Assembly: GCF_000828085.3 (NCBI RefSeq)
Contig: NZ_JXCA02000002.1
Span: 298,885-336,292 of the forward strand
DNA: 37,408 nt
Direction of reading: 5' to 3'
Source: Scytonema tolypothrichoides VB-61278
GTDB lineage: Bacteria; Cyanobacteriota; Cyanobacteriia; Cyanobacteriales; Nostocaceae
Positions 25,442-33,330 of this stretch are shown piece after piece. The notes under the pieces are model-generated. The model had not been told where the DNA came from. It saw only the letters and a list, made by a program, of their open reading frames with translations, and did not search any database. Made by a program: the position numbers and the translations under genes. Position 1 is the first letter of the stretch. The number at the start of each line of letters is the position of its first letter.

Positions 25442-25544
25442 TTCCTATGCTCTGCATAGGAATGCCTCAAAGGAGGCTCCGCCTCCCAATAATTACATTG
25501 AGGCGGAGCCTCAAGTTATGCATTCCCTGGCTCCAGCCAGGGAA
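25442..25544. repeat. Cluster of four hairpins downstream of phoX
   Basis: Four perfect short hairpins follow each other: TTCCTATGC/GCATAGGAA (25442-25462), GGAGGC/GCCTCC (25472-25486), TTGAGGC/GCCTCAA (25498-25514) and TTCCCTGGC/GCCAGGGAA (25523-25544). It is a dispersed cyanobacterial repeat type and may end transcription of phoX. Between it and the P450 gene only AAACCCAGTTATCA occurs twice (about 25600-25635). Confidence 0.6.
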
Positions 25545-25724
25545 CGAGGAGTAGGGTCAGGACAGGGGTTTGATTGTTAATTAAGTTGACCTGCATCAGA
25601 AACCCAGTTATCAGTTATCACAAACCCAGTTATCAAGGAAGCGCAGTATCAGTTGTCAAGCAGATTTTTTGTTCTTTGTTCACTGTTTACACGTATGAGC
25701 AATGCTCTGTGCCCCTACAGCTAA

Positions 25725-27086
25725 CTACTTCTGATAACTAGTATAAACTTTGGTTGCAGCAGTTCGACGTAACTTTACCTGCAAACCATCATGAGGATGA
25801 GGTGTGGGTATCATAATCACATCCAAGTTTTGTTCGGGTACTAGTTCCCACTCATACTCCCGTATCAACAACGCTGCGAATAGCTTCATCTCCAGCTTCG
25901 CAAACTCCTTGCCCAGACATTCTCGCACGCCACCGCCAAAGGGTATATGGCTAAAAGGCTTTGCTTTATCTTCAGCTCGTTCTGGGTCAAAGCGCTGGGG
26001 ATCAAATAGCTGAGCTTCAGTATATATACTGCTATCTTGATGTGTTCTGCCAATCTGGTATAAAACAGACCAGCCTTGAGGAATTAAGCAGCCATTGAAC
26101 TCACACGGCTTAATAACCTCCCGAAAGCCACCTCCAACTGGGGGAGTCACTCGCAGGACTTCCTTGAGAACTTGCTCCAGATAGCTCATTTGCTTGAGAT
26201 GCTCTACAGTTAGCGGTTCCTCAAACCCCAGTTGCTGTTGTTCTGCACGAGCAGTTGCCAAAACTTCTGGATGCTGCGCTAACAGCAGACATAAAGACAC
26301 CAGCGCTGATGTCAACGTTTCATGACCTGCAAACAGCAACAGTAGCACTTGGTCTTTGAGTTCTTGCAAACTCAGACTATTTCCATCCTCATCACGTGCT
26401 TGTAACAATAGTCCTAAAGCATCTTGACTGGAATCAGGCTGCTGTTGACGCTTTCGCACTATCTCTTCAATTATCAAAAGAAGTTGCTCACGACCATGCA
26501 CTCCCCGACCAAACTTTGTCCAAGGTAAACGTACAGGAATGGTGAATAGACCATTACAATAATCTTCAAACAACTCGCCAAAATGGCTATCAGCGGCTGC
26601 ATCCGTTCCTATGAGCAACTTACAAGCAACATCAAAAGTATATTTTCTCAGTTCGGGATACCAGGTCAACGTACCCTTGCGCTCCCATGTCTGCAAATAG
26701 TTGTGGGTAATATCCGCCATTGAAGAAACATACCCAGCTAACGCTCTTGGTTGGAAGGCTTGCGATAGCAGCTTACGTCGCTGTTGGTGTTCGCCGCCTG
26801 TCTGTACCGCTAGGGATGCAGGTCCTAGTAGAACTTTGGTACTGTAAGTCCAGTTTATAGTAAAGTACTGGTTCTCATTCGTTAACAAAAAGCGGATGGC
26901 TTCCGCTCCGATCATGACTACTGTAGGACGCCCAAACAGATGCGTTTTGAAAATTGATCCATATTGTTGCTGTCGCTTCTGTGCAAAGTCTGGCTCGCGT
27001 AAAAAGCTAATTGTCTCGCCAATAAAAGGTAGACCTAAGTTGCCAGGGGGTAAAGGTAGCGATTTTTGAGTGTGGGTGATTGTCAT
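25725..27086 (-). CDS. Cytochrome P450, CYP120 family (retinoid hydroxylase-like)
   Basis: 453 residues, full P450 length with no membrane anchor. The PERF-type element (FDPQRFDPER), helix-I AGHET (253-257), ExxR (Glu309, Arg312) and haem loop FGGGVRECLG with Cys390 are intact. The N-terminus (LPLPPGNLGLPFIGETISFL), LKDQVLLLLFAGHETLTSAL and PPVGGGFRE follow Synechocystis CYP120A1, which hydroxylates retinoic acid, very closely. Apocarotenoid or retinoid oxidation is therefore the likely job. No redox partner gene is beside it. It is divergent from glutamate dehydrogenase with a 250-bp gap holding an NtcA-type site. Confidence 0.93.
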   Translation of the reverse strand: MTITHTQKSLPLPPGNLGLPFIGETISFLREPDFAQKRQQQYGSIFKTHLFGRPTVVMIGAEAIRFLLTNENQYFTINWTYSTKVLLGPASLAVQTGGEHQQRRKLLSQAFQPRALAGYVSSMADITHNYLQTWERKGTLTWYPELRKYTFDVACKLLIGTDAAADSHFGELFEDYCNGLFTIPVRLPWTKFGRGVHGREQLLLIIEEIVRKRQQQPDSSQDALGLLLQARDEDGNSLSLQELKDQVLLLLFAGHETLTSALVSLCLLLAQHPEVLATARAEQQQLGFEEPLTVEHLKQMSYLEQVLKEVLRVTPPVGGGFREVIKPCEFNGCLIPQGWSVLYQIGRTHQDSSIYTEAQLFDPQRFDPERAEDKAKPFSHIPFGGGVRECLGKEFAKLEMKLFAALLIREYEWELVPEQNLDVIMIPTPHPHDGLQVKLRRTAATKVYTSYQK

Positions 27087-27190
27087 CGCAGTTGTGCCTC
27101 ACAGAATACAACAGTTGCTTCTTTTTTAGCTTGCCATGATATTCTCAGCTTTGTATTTTTGCTTCAGCCTAAACAAGCTCAACAAAAACT

Positions 27191-27204
27191 GTAACGAAAT
27201 ATAC
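27191..27204. promoter_or_regulatory. NtcA-type site GTA-N8-TAC between CYP120 and glutamate dehydrogenase
   Basis: GTAACGAAATATAC fits the NtcA consensus GTA-N8-TAC exactly. It is 133 bp before the gdhA ATG and 105 bp before the P450 start. A -10-like TACGCT lies at 27235, about 30 bp downstream, somewhat farther than the usual 20-24 bp. By chance such a 6-base match is expected about once per 4 kb. Confidence 0.45.
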
Positions 27205-27336
27205 AAAATTGTTCTTTTTTCCAGAAAATCAAGCTACGCTAGGCATACACATCTAGTTCGCAAAGATACTGCAACTCAGAAAAACTCTATACTTTCATAG
27301 GCTTCGCGGTGTCTTTTGCCAAGAGGAGAAAATCTT

Positions 27337-28626
27337 ATGGTTTCATCGTCCCTTCATCAGTTGGAAGTTCCAACTCCAGCGTATATTTGCCCATATGACC
27401 AAGCCTGTAGCTATCTAGAAGAAGCAGCAAAAGAATTGAAGCTAGACCAAGGTATTTTGGAGGTTCTGAGTCATCCGCGTAAAGTCGTTACGGTTTCTAT
27501 CCCTGTGAAACGGGATAACGGACAAGTGCAAGTTCTGGCTGGACATCGGGTGCAGCACTGCGATATTTTAGGTCCTTATAAGGGTGGCATTCGTTACCAC
27601 CCAGCCGTGACGTTGCGAGAAGTCTCAGCGCTGGCAATGCTTATGACTTGGAAATGTGCACTCTTGGGAATTCCTTATGGTGGTGCCAAAGGAGGTATTG
27701 CTATAGATCCAAAACTCTACAGCGTTGATGAACTAGAACGCATCACTCGTCGTTATACCAGCGAGTTGATTAAAGATATCGGTCCTGCAGTAGACATCCC
27801 AGCACCAGATATGGGAACTTCAGCCCGCGAAATGGCTTGGATGATGGATACTTACTCAGTTAATGTCGGTCATGCGGTACCTGGAGTTGTGACTGGTAAA
27901 CCCATTTCCATTGGTGGTTCGCGGGGACGGGAAATGGCAACTGGACGCGGTGTTATGTTTATTGTCCGCGAGGCGCTGATAGACAAAGGTCAATCACTGG
28001 TGGGGACTAGAATAGCTATCCAAGGTTTCGGTAATGTGGGCAGTGCAGCGGCTTTATTGCTACATCAAGCAGGAGCGAAAGTGATAGCTGTTTCTACCGG
28101 TTCTGGAGGAATCTTTTGTGAAGATGGTCTAGATATCCCAGCTTTAAAAGCTTATGCTGCCCAGAACCGCAAGGGTGTTGTTGGTTTCGGGCAAACAACA
28201 CCAATTAGTAACGCAGAATTACTGACTTTGCCCTGCGATGTTTTAATTCCCGCAGCTTTGGAGAACCAAATAACTGAAGACAATGTCAACCAAGTGCAAG
28301 CCAGTATCATCGCAGAGGCGGCGAATGGTCCAGTTACTCTGGTGGCAAACCAGCTGCTTGAGTCAAGAGGTGTGACGGTACTACCAGATATCTTGGCTAA
28401 TGCTGGCGGTGTTGTTGTAAGTTATCTGGAGTGGGTACAGGGTCTTTCTTATGTATTCTGGGATGAGGAGCGCGTTAATAAGGAATTAGAACAGTTAATG
28501 GTGCAAGCATACCGTCAAGTCATTCAAAAATCACTAGATAGGCAGATTCCTCTGAGGTTAGCAGCTTACACGTTGGGTGTCGGTCGTGTGGCGAAGGCGC
28601 TTAGCGATCGCGGTCTTTATCCCTAA
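27337..28626 (+). CDS. gdhA: Glutamate (Glu/Leu/Phe/Val) dehydrogenase
   Basis: This hexameric enzyme interconverts glutamate with 2-oxoglutarate and ammonium. 429 residues, family length. Conserved catalytic residues: Lys82 in GPYKGGIRYHP, Lys106 in MTWKCAL, Lys118 in GGAKGG and Asp158 in PAPDMGT. The Rossmann motif GFGNVG is at 230-235. The following strand ends VIAVST rather than the more usual VSD, so coenzyme preference is uncertain. The Glu/Leu boundary cannot be fixed by eye, but PYKGGIRYHP and context favour glutamate. The ATG at 27337 has AGAGGAG upstream; a TTG at 27316 is less likely. A MITE end starts at its stop codon, and a hairpin terminator follows. Confidence 0.88.
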   Translation: MVSSSLHQLEVPTPAYICPYDQACSYLEEAAKELKLDQGILEVLSHPRKVVTVSIPVKRDNGQVQVLAGHRVQHCDILGPYKGGIRYHPAVTLREVSALAMLMTWKCALLGIPYGGAKGGIAIDPKLYSVDELERITRRYTSELIKDIGPAVDIPAPDMGTSAREMAWMMDTYSVNVGHAVPGVVTGKPISIGGSRGREMATGRGVMFIVREALIDKGQSLVGTRIAIQGFGNVGSAAALLLHQAGAKVIAVSTGSGGIFCEDGLDIPALKAYAAQNRKGVVGFGQTTPISNAELLTLPCDVLIPAALENQITEDNVNQVQASIIAEAANGPVTLVANQLLESRGVTVLPDILANAGGVVVSYLEWVQGLSYVFWDEERVNKELEQLMVQAYRQVIQKSLDRQIPLRLAAYTLGVGRVAKALSDRGLYP

Positions 28627-28646
28627 TATCATGTCCGGATTGATTT
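28626..28646 (+). repeat. Solitary IS630-type MITE end at the gdhA stop codon
   Basis: TA at 28624-28625 is followed by ATATCATGTCCGGATTGATT, matching the MITE ends at 7551 and 9801. The first A of the element completes the TAA stop. No partner end is visible nearby, so this is a remnant. Confidence 0.6.
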
Positions 28647-28673
28647 CAATACACTTTACAGGTTTGCAGATCT

Positions 28674-28704
28674 GGTGGGCATTGCTCACCCTCCGGATTT
28701 TTTT
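28674..28704 (+). terminator. Intrinsic terminator of gdhA
   Basis: The stem GGTGGGC/GCTCACC with loop ATT (28674-28690) is followed by CTCCGGA and a T7 run (28698-28704). It lies in the 76-bp gap between convergent gdhA and the Ser/Thr kinase. The T run overlaps the stop of the kinase gene. Confidence 0.55.
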
Positions 28705-30769
28705 AATTTTTCGTTAAATTTTCACGTGGAAGTCCAAGTTCAACGGCTTTATTGTATGATTCTTGTGCTTCTGCTTTTTTTCCTAAACTATCTAAAACAG
28801 AGCTTCGGTAAGCCCAAGGATAAGGGTTTTTTGGTTCAAGCTCTTTTGCCTTGTCTAATGCAGCTAGTGCCTCAGGGTAGCGTTTTAGCTCTGAGAGTGC
28901 TATTCCTTTATACAGCCAGGCAGGAAAAAAGTCATTTCTTCTTGCAATTGCTTTGTCAAATGATTGTAAAGCTTCTTCATGCTTTTGGAAGCGCTGTGCT
29001 AGTAAAATCCCACGACTATACCAAACTAGATAATCATCCGGACGAATTTCACTGGCTCTATTAAAAGCTACAAGAGCTTCTTCACGTTTTCCCGTGATAT
29101 TAAGCATATTGCCTTTACCAATAAGAGCTTCATAGAAATTTTTATCGATTTCTAGTGCTTTTTGATAAGAATCGAGTGCTTCTGGAAAACGATTTAACTT
29201 TTGCAATATATACCCTCGATCAGTCCAAGCAATTGGATTTTGTGGATTTTGTTTGAGATAAGCTTGAAAAGCTCCCAACGCTTCTTCAAAATATGGCCTA
29301 GCTGCCTTTGGACCTTGCAAGTTTTCTGTTGTGAAACCAATTTCCTGCCAAGTATATGGTATGTCTGGTCTGATTTGCTTCACTTTCTCGAAGGCTTCTG
29401 TTGCTTCTTTATTCTGTCCCAAGCTAAGATAAGCTATTCCTTTTCCACTCCAAGCGTCTACATCACTATTGTTTTGTTTTAGTACCTTTTCATGAGCTTC
29501 TAAGGCTTCCTGATATTTTCCTAATTTAGATAGAACTTTACCTTTGTTGTTTAACGCTTTTAAGTTATCTGGTTCGATCTGAAGCGCCTTATTATAAGAT
29601 CCTAAAGCTCCTGGAAGACGTCCTAAGTTCAAAAGAGCATCTCCTCGTCCTTTCCAAGCTTTAGCATCATTTGGTTGGATTGTTATAATGTTTTGAAATT
29701 CGTCAAGAGCTTTTTCGGGTTGACGTAAATCCAGGAAATGATTACCTTGATGTAAGTAATATAAAGGGCGGATAAATGGATTAATAAATTCTATGACAAC
29801 TAGGATAATTCCGGCTGCTCCTAAGACAATTAAAAAGTACCGGAGCTTAAAGAAACTTTCTGACTCATATGGTCTTGCCGTCAACTCAGATATTTGTGGC
29901 GACTCAATCTCTGTATCCGTTGTAAAATCGTTGTAATTTATCAAACCATCGACAATTGTTATTTCATTGAGGTCTCGAAGAATTTCGTCTACATATTGAT
30001 AACGATCATCAGGGTTTGAGTAAACCATTTTTGTTAAAATGGAAGCTAACAAGTTATCAACATCAACCTCATCAGACCATATTATTTTGTCTTGAGTATC
30101 ACGTCTTAAATTTCTTGGGTGTATTCCTGTCAGCAGTTGAATTGCTGTCATGCCTAAACCATATATGTCACTGTTATAACCTGGTCTTCCTGCCATTTGT
30201 TCCTCTGGAGCATATCCACGAGTACCAATCATGGTTTGAGTCGTATATGATTGTTGGTGATGAGAGAAATATTTGGAATCTAATTGTTTTACCGCACCAA
30301 AATCAATCAAGACAAATTTTCTATCTTCCTTCCTAAGCATTATATTAGAAGGTTTGACATCACGATGAATAATATTTATTTGATGGAGATATCTCAAAAT
30401 TTCCAAAATTTCTCGTAGAAAAATAATAACCTTGTCCCTAGGCCATCTCTTTTCAAGTAGATTCTGTAATGATTTACCTTCTATATATTCTTGGACTAAA
30501 TAATAACTTTGCTCTTCCTCAAAGTAATCAAAATATTTAGGAATTTGTTGGTTTTGTTGTAAATGAAAAAGAGCATTCGCCTCTCTTTTAAATAAGATTT
30601 TTGCTGTTTCTATATCAGCATTCTGAGGGTCAAGTTTTTTAATGACACAGGGAGAATGGGATGTCTGAGTATCTTCAGCAAGATAGGTTATACCAAAACC
30701 ACCTCGAGCTATTTCTCTGACAATTTTGTAGCGTCCACCCAGTATTTTTTTTCCCCTTGTTGTCTTCAT
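28703..30769 (-). CDS. Membrane Ser/Thr protein kinase with C-terminal TPR repeats
   Basis: 688 residues. Kinase domain at about 14-270: Gly loop ARGGFG, Lys44 in VIKKL, Glu in KREANAL, catalytic HRDVKPSN with Asp137, DFG (156-158), the activation segment with GTRGYAPEEQ, and DIYGLGMTAIQLLTG. A single membrane helix (310-328) follows, then about nine tetratricopeptide repeats (from about 335 to the end; motifs such as AWKGRGDALLNLG, ALNNKGKVLSKLG, AWTDRGYILQKLN) on the outer side of the membrane. TPRs bind proteins, so the protein may sense or recruit a partner. This layout is common in filamentous cyanobacteria. Substrate unknown. All key kinase residues are intact. Confidence 0.92.
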   Translation of the reverse strand: MKTTRGKKILGGRYKIVREIARGGFGITYLAEDTQTSHSPCVIKKLDPQNADIETAKILFKREANALFHLQQNQQIPKYFDYFEEEQSYYLVQEYIEGKSLQNLLEKRWPRDKVIIFLREILEILRYLHQINIIHRDVKPSNIMLRKEDRKFVLIDFGAVKQLDSKYFSHHQQSYTTQTMIGTRGYAPEEQMAGRPGYNSDIYGLGMTAIQLLTGIHPRNLRRDTQDKIIWSDEVDVDNLLASILTKMVYSNPDDRYQYVDEILRDLNEITIVDGLINYNDFTTDTEIESPQISELTARPYESESFFKLRYFLIVLGAAGIILVVIEFINPFIRPLYYLHQGNHFLDLRQPEKALDEFQNIITIQPNDAKAWKGRGDALLNLGRLPGALGSYNKALQIEPDNLKALNNKGKVLSKLGKYQEALEAHEKVLKQNNSDVDAWSGKGIAYLSLGQNKEATEAFEKVKQIRPDIPYTWQEIGFTTENLQGPKAARPYFEEALGAFQAYLKQNPQNPIAWTDRGYILQKLNRFPEALDSYQKALEIDKNFYEALIGKGNMLNITGKREEALVAFNRASEIRPDDYLVWYSRGILLAQRFQKHEEALQSFDKAIARRNDFFPAWLYKGIALSELKRYPEALAALDKAKELEPKNPYPWAYRSSVLDSLGKKAEAQESYNKAVELGLPRENLTKN

Positions 30770-31320
30770 ATCATTAGAATCTTGAGTTTTTGAATAATGT
30801 TTATGTCACAAAACCTGGTAGACAAAATTAATAAGTATGTGCTACTCTATAACAATTTTTCTCTAACTTTCAATTTTGATTCTTTTTCCTAAACCTTTGC
30901 AGCAGATACAACAACGCTTTAACTCTCTACTTCAACTCCTTGACTCAAAATAATCGACTTTCTGAACCGTGGCATTCCATTTTTGTCAAATTGTAGTGCG
31001 GCAAAGGATCTAGCTTGGGTTAAATCAGGCAGCAAGATGCTGGCAGTGTTTGTCTTTTTGCTTGCATGATACATGTTTCCTTATGAACGGCTACCTCATT
31101 AATTTATTCCATCAAATAAATTTTCATATTTCTCATTCCTAACTTCATAGCTTATACAGGCAATTTCTCTACCAGACTTAGTAAAATTTTATTATGACTC
31201 TACAGTGATTGAACACAGTATGTGATAAATAAAATTTAAACAATCAAAACTCATCTTTTAAATTCCGGTGCTAGATGGGAATATTTTTGCAACGGAAACC
31301 TAGTCTGAGGAGCGAATAAT
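30770..31320. other. Gene-free gap between divergent kinase and tpsB
   Basis: 550 bp, AT-rich, without a gene, clear palindrome or repeat family. It must hold the promoters of the Ser/Thr kinase and of tpsB. A GAGGAG ribosome-binding site lies 8 bases before the tpsB ATG. Confidence 0.4.
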
Positions 31321-33180
31321 ATGAATCAAGGCGGGCAGCTTGGCTTTGGGAAGCTCAATTTAGCTGTTGCGTTAATAGTAAATATATCTTTGTTTTCCCC
31401 TCATTATAAAGCTTCCGCCCAGAACTTGCTCAATGAGGGTTCCAATAGCGAGGTTTTACCTCCTAAATTTCAGACTTTAACTTCTACTCCTAAAAAGACA
31501 CCTCACAGTGCTATTGTATCTCAGGTTCCTAATCGCATTACTCCGGTACCTCCAGTACCATCACCACAACCGATCCCAACTCCAGAACTATCACCCCAAA
31601 CTCCACTAGATGTCACTCCATCACCACCTCCTTCGCCGCCAGAGTCAACTCCTGGTATTCCTGGAACTCTTGTCGTTAAAAAGTTTGAATTTGAAGGTAA
31701 CAAAAAAAGGGTATTTAGTAACAAAAAGTTACGTGAAATAACGGATAAATTTACCAATAGACCAATCACCTTTGCTGAACTGCTGGAAGTAGAGAGTAGA
31801 ATCACCCAGCTTTACACCGATGCTGGGTATCTCAATTCTGCTGCTGTGATTGCGGTTGACGAAAAAGCTCTTCCTCCGGAGGGAGGAGTCATCAAAGTTC
31901 AGATTATTGAAGGTGGAGTAGAAGAGATTAAGGTCACAGGTACCCGACGGTTAAACCCAGAGTACATACGCAGTCGTATAGCACTAGCCACCTCTAAACC
32001 GTTGAACCGATTTCGCCTGCTAGAAGCACTGCAACTGTTACAACTTAACCCTTTGATTAAAAATATTTCTGCTGAATTGTCTACGGGATCACGTCCAGAC
32101 CAGAATTTAGTGGAAGTCAAGATCGTAGAAGCAGACTCCTTTAGAACAGAATTGTTTGTTGATAATGGTCGTGCTCCTAGTGTCGGTAGTTTCCGCCGGG
32201 GTATCATTATTAACGAAGGGAATGTTTTTGGGTTAGGTGACAGGTTTGGTGCAACATACACAAATACCGATGGGAGTAATGCCCTTGACCTCACGTATGG
32301 TCTCCCACTAAATGCCCGGAATACTACATTGAATCTGGCAGGCGGATTTACAGACACTACGATTGTTGAACCACCGTTTGACCGGGTTGATATTACAGGC
32401 GACTCGTTCTACATAGATGTGGGTATGCGCCAGCCAATCATCCAATCTCCCACTCAAGAATTCGTCCTAGGTCTGACCTTTTCTCGACAAGAAAGTAAAA
32501 CGAAACTTTTGGGCGAAAACTACGCAATTTCTCCAGGGGCTGACAGGAATGGGGAAACCCGCATCTCCGCACTGCGATTTATTCAGGAATATACACAGCG
32601 CAATTCCCAACAAATCTTTGGTTTTCGCTCTCAATTTAGTTTGGGAGTAGGGTTTTTTGACGCCACTGCTAACGGTTTAGCTCCTGATAGTCGGTTTTTC
32701 TCCTGGCGTGGACAAGGACAGTATATACGACAATTAGCACGAGACACCTTACTGGTGTTACGTTCTGATATACAACTGGCAACAAGACCCTTAGTACCTT
32801 TAGAGCAAATTAGCGTTGGGGGTATACAAAGCGTCCGGGGTTATAGACAGGATGAGTTTTTAGTAGATAACGGCTTTTTTGCTTCAGCAGAAGTGAGATT
32901 GCCCATTCTGCGGGTAGAAGAAGTCAAAGGAGTTTTACAACTCATACCGTTTATTGACTTTGGTGTTGGCTGGAATAATTCCAGCAGAGGTCGTCAGAAT
33001 CCAGATCTTGATCCCAATACTTTGATTGGTGTCGGTTTGGGTTTGCAATGGCAAATGGGCGACACATTGAATGCTCGCATTGACTACGGTGTTCCGCTAA
33101 CTGATGTCAATGTCAATTCAAGGGATCGGACGTTGCAAGAGCAGGGTTTTTATTTTTCAGTTAATTACAGTCCTTTTTAG
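31321..33180 (+). CDS. Two-partner secretion transporter TpsB (ShlB/FhaC/HecB family)
   Basis: An Omp85-type outer-membrane pore that exports the TpsA partner. 619 residues: signal peptide (1-34, ending ASAQ), a Pro-rich linker (about 72-112), POTRA 1 (about 117-197: VVKKFEFEGNKK, LYTDAGYLNSAAVIA), POTRA 2 (about 200-270), and a 16-stranded barrel from about 275. The barrel holds the conserved loop-6 motif VRGYR (505-509) in GGIQSVRGYRQDEF and ends in a C-terminal Phe, the usual outer-membrane signature. The Pro-rich region before POTRA 1 is common in cyanobacterial members. The partner tpsA follows after 150 bp on the same strand. Confidence 0.92.
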   Translation: MNQGGQLGFGKLNLAVALIVNISLFSPHYKASAQNLLNEGSNSEVLPPKFQTLTSTPKKTPHSAIVSQVPNRITPVPPVPSPQPIPTPELSPQTPLDVTPSPPPSPPESTPGIPGTLVVKKFEFEGNKKRVFSNKKLREITDKFTNRPITFAELLEVESRITQLYTDAGYLNSAAVIAVDEKALPPEGGVIKVQIIEGGVEEIKVTGTRRLNPEYIRSRIALATSKPLNRFRLLEALQLLQLNPLIKNISAELSTGSRPDQNLVEVKIVEADSFRTELFVDNGRAPSVGSFRRGIIINEGNVFGLGDRFGATYTNTDGSNALDLTYGLPLNARNTTLNLAGGFTDTTIVEPPFDRVDITGDSFYIDVGMRQPIIQSPTQEFVLGLTFSRQESKTKLLGENYAISPGADRNGETRISALRFIQEYTQRNSQQIFGFRSQFSLGVGFFDATANGLAPDSRFFSWRGQGQYIRQLARDTLLVLRSDIQLATRPLVPLEQISVGGIQSVRGYRQDEFLVDNGFFASAEVRLPILRVEEVKGVLQLIPFIDFGVGWNNSSRGRQNPDLDPNTLIGVGLGLQWQMGDTLNARIDYGVPLTDVNVNSRDRTLQEQGFYFSVNYSPF

Positions 33181-33330
33181 AAGGATAAGCACCAGAGGGT
33201 AGAAGTACACCATGCTCTACTCGTGAAGATCGTACTTTGAACAAATATACAGTGGTTTAAATTACGAAGAGTAACATTTGTCAAGCGCTGCCTCAGCAAG
33301 CGTAAGTTAAATTTACATTTGGAGTTAATA

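Noticed and set aside
25596-25640. AAACCCAGTTATCA direct repeats as a CRISPR start
   Set aside because: Only two copies with an 8-9-base spacer and no cas genes; more likely a simple tandem duplication.
31600-32360. Minus-strand frames inside tpsB
   Set aside because: They are antisense shadows of the Pro-rich linker and POTRA/barrel coding sequence.
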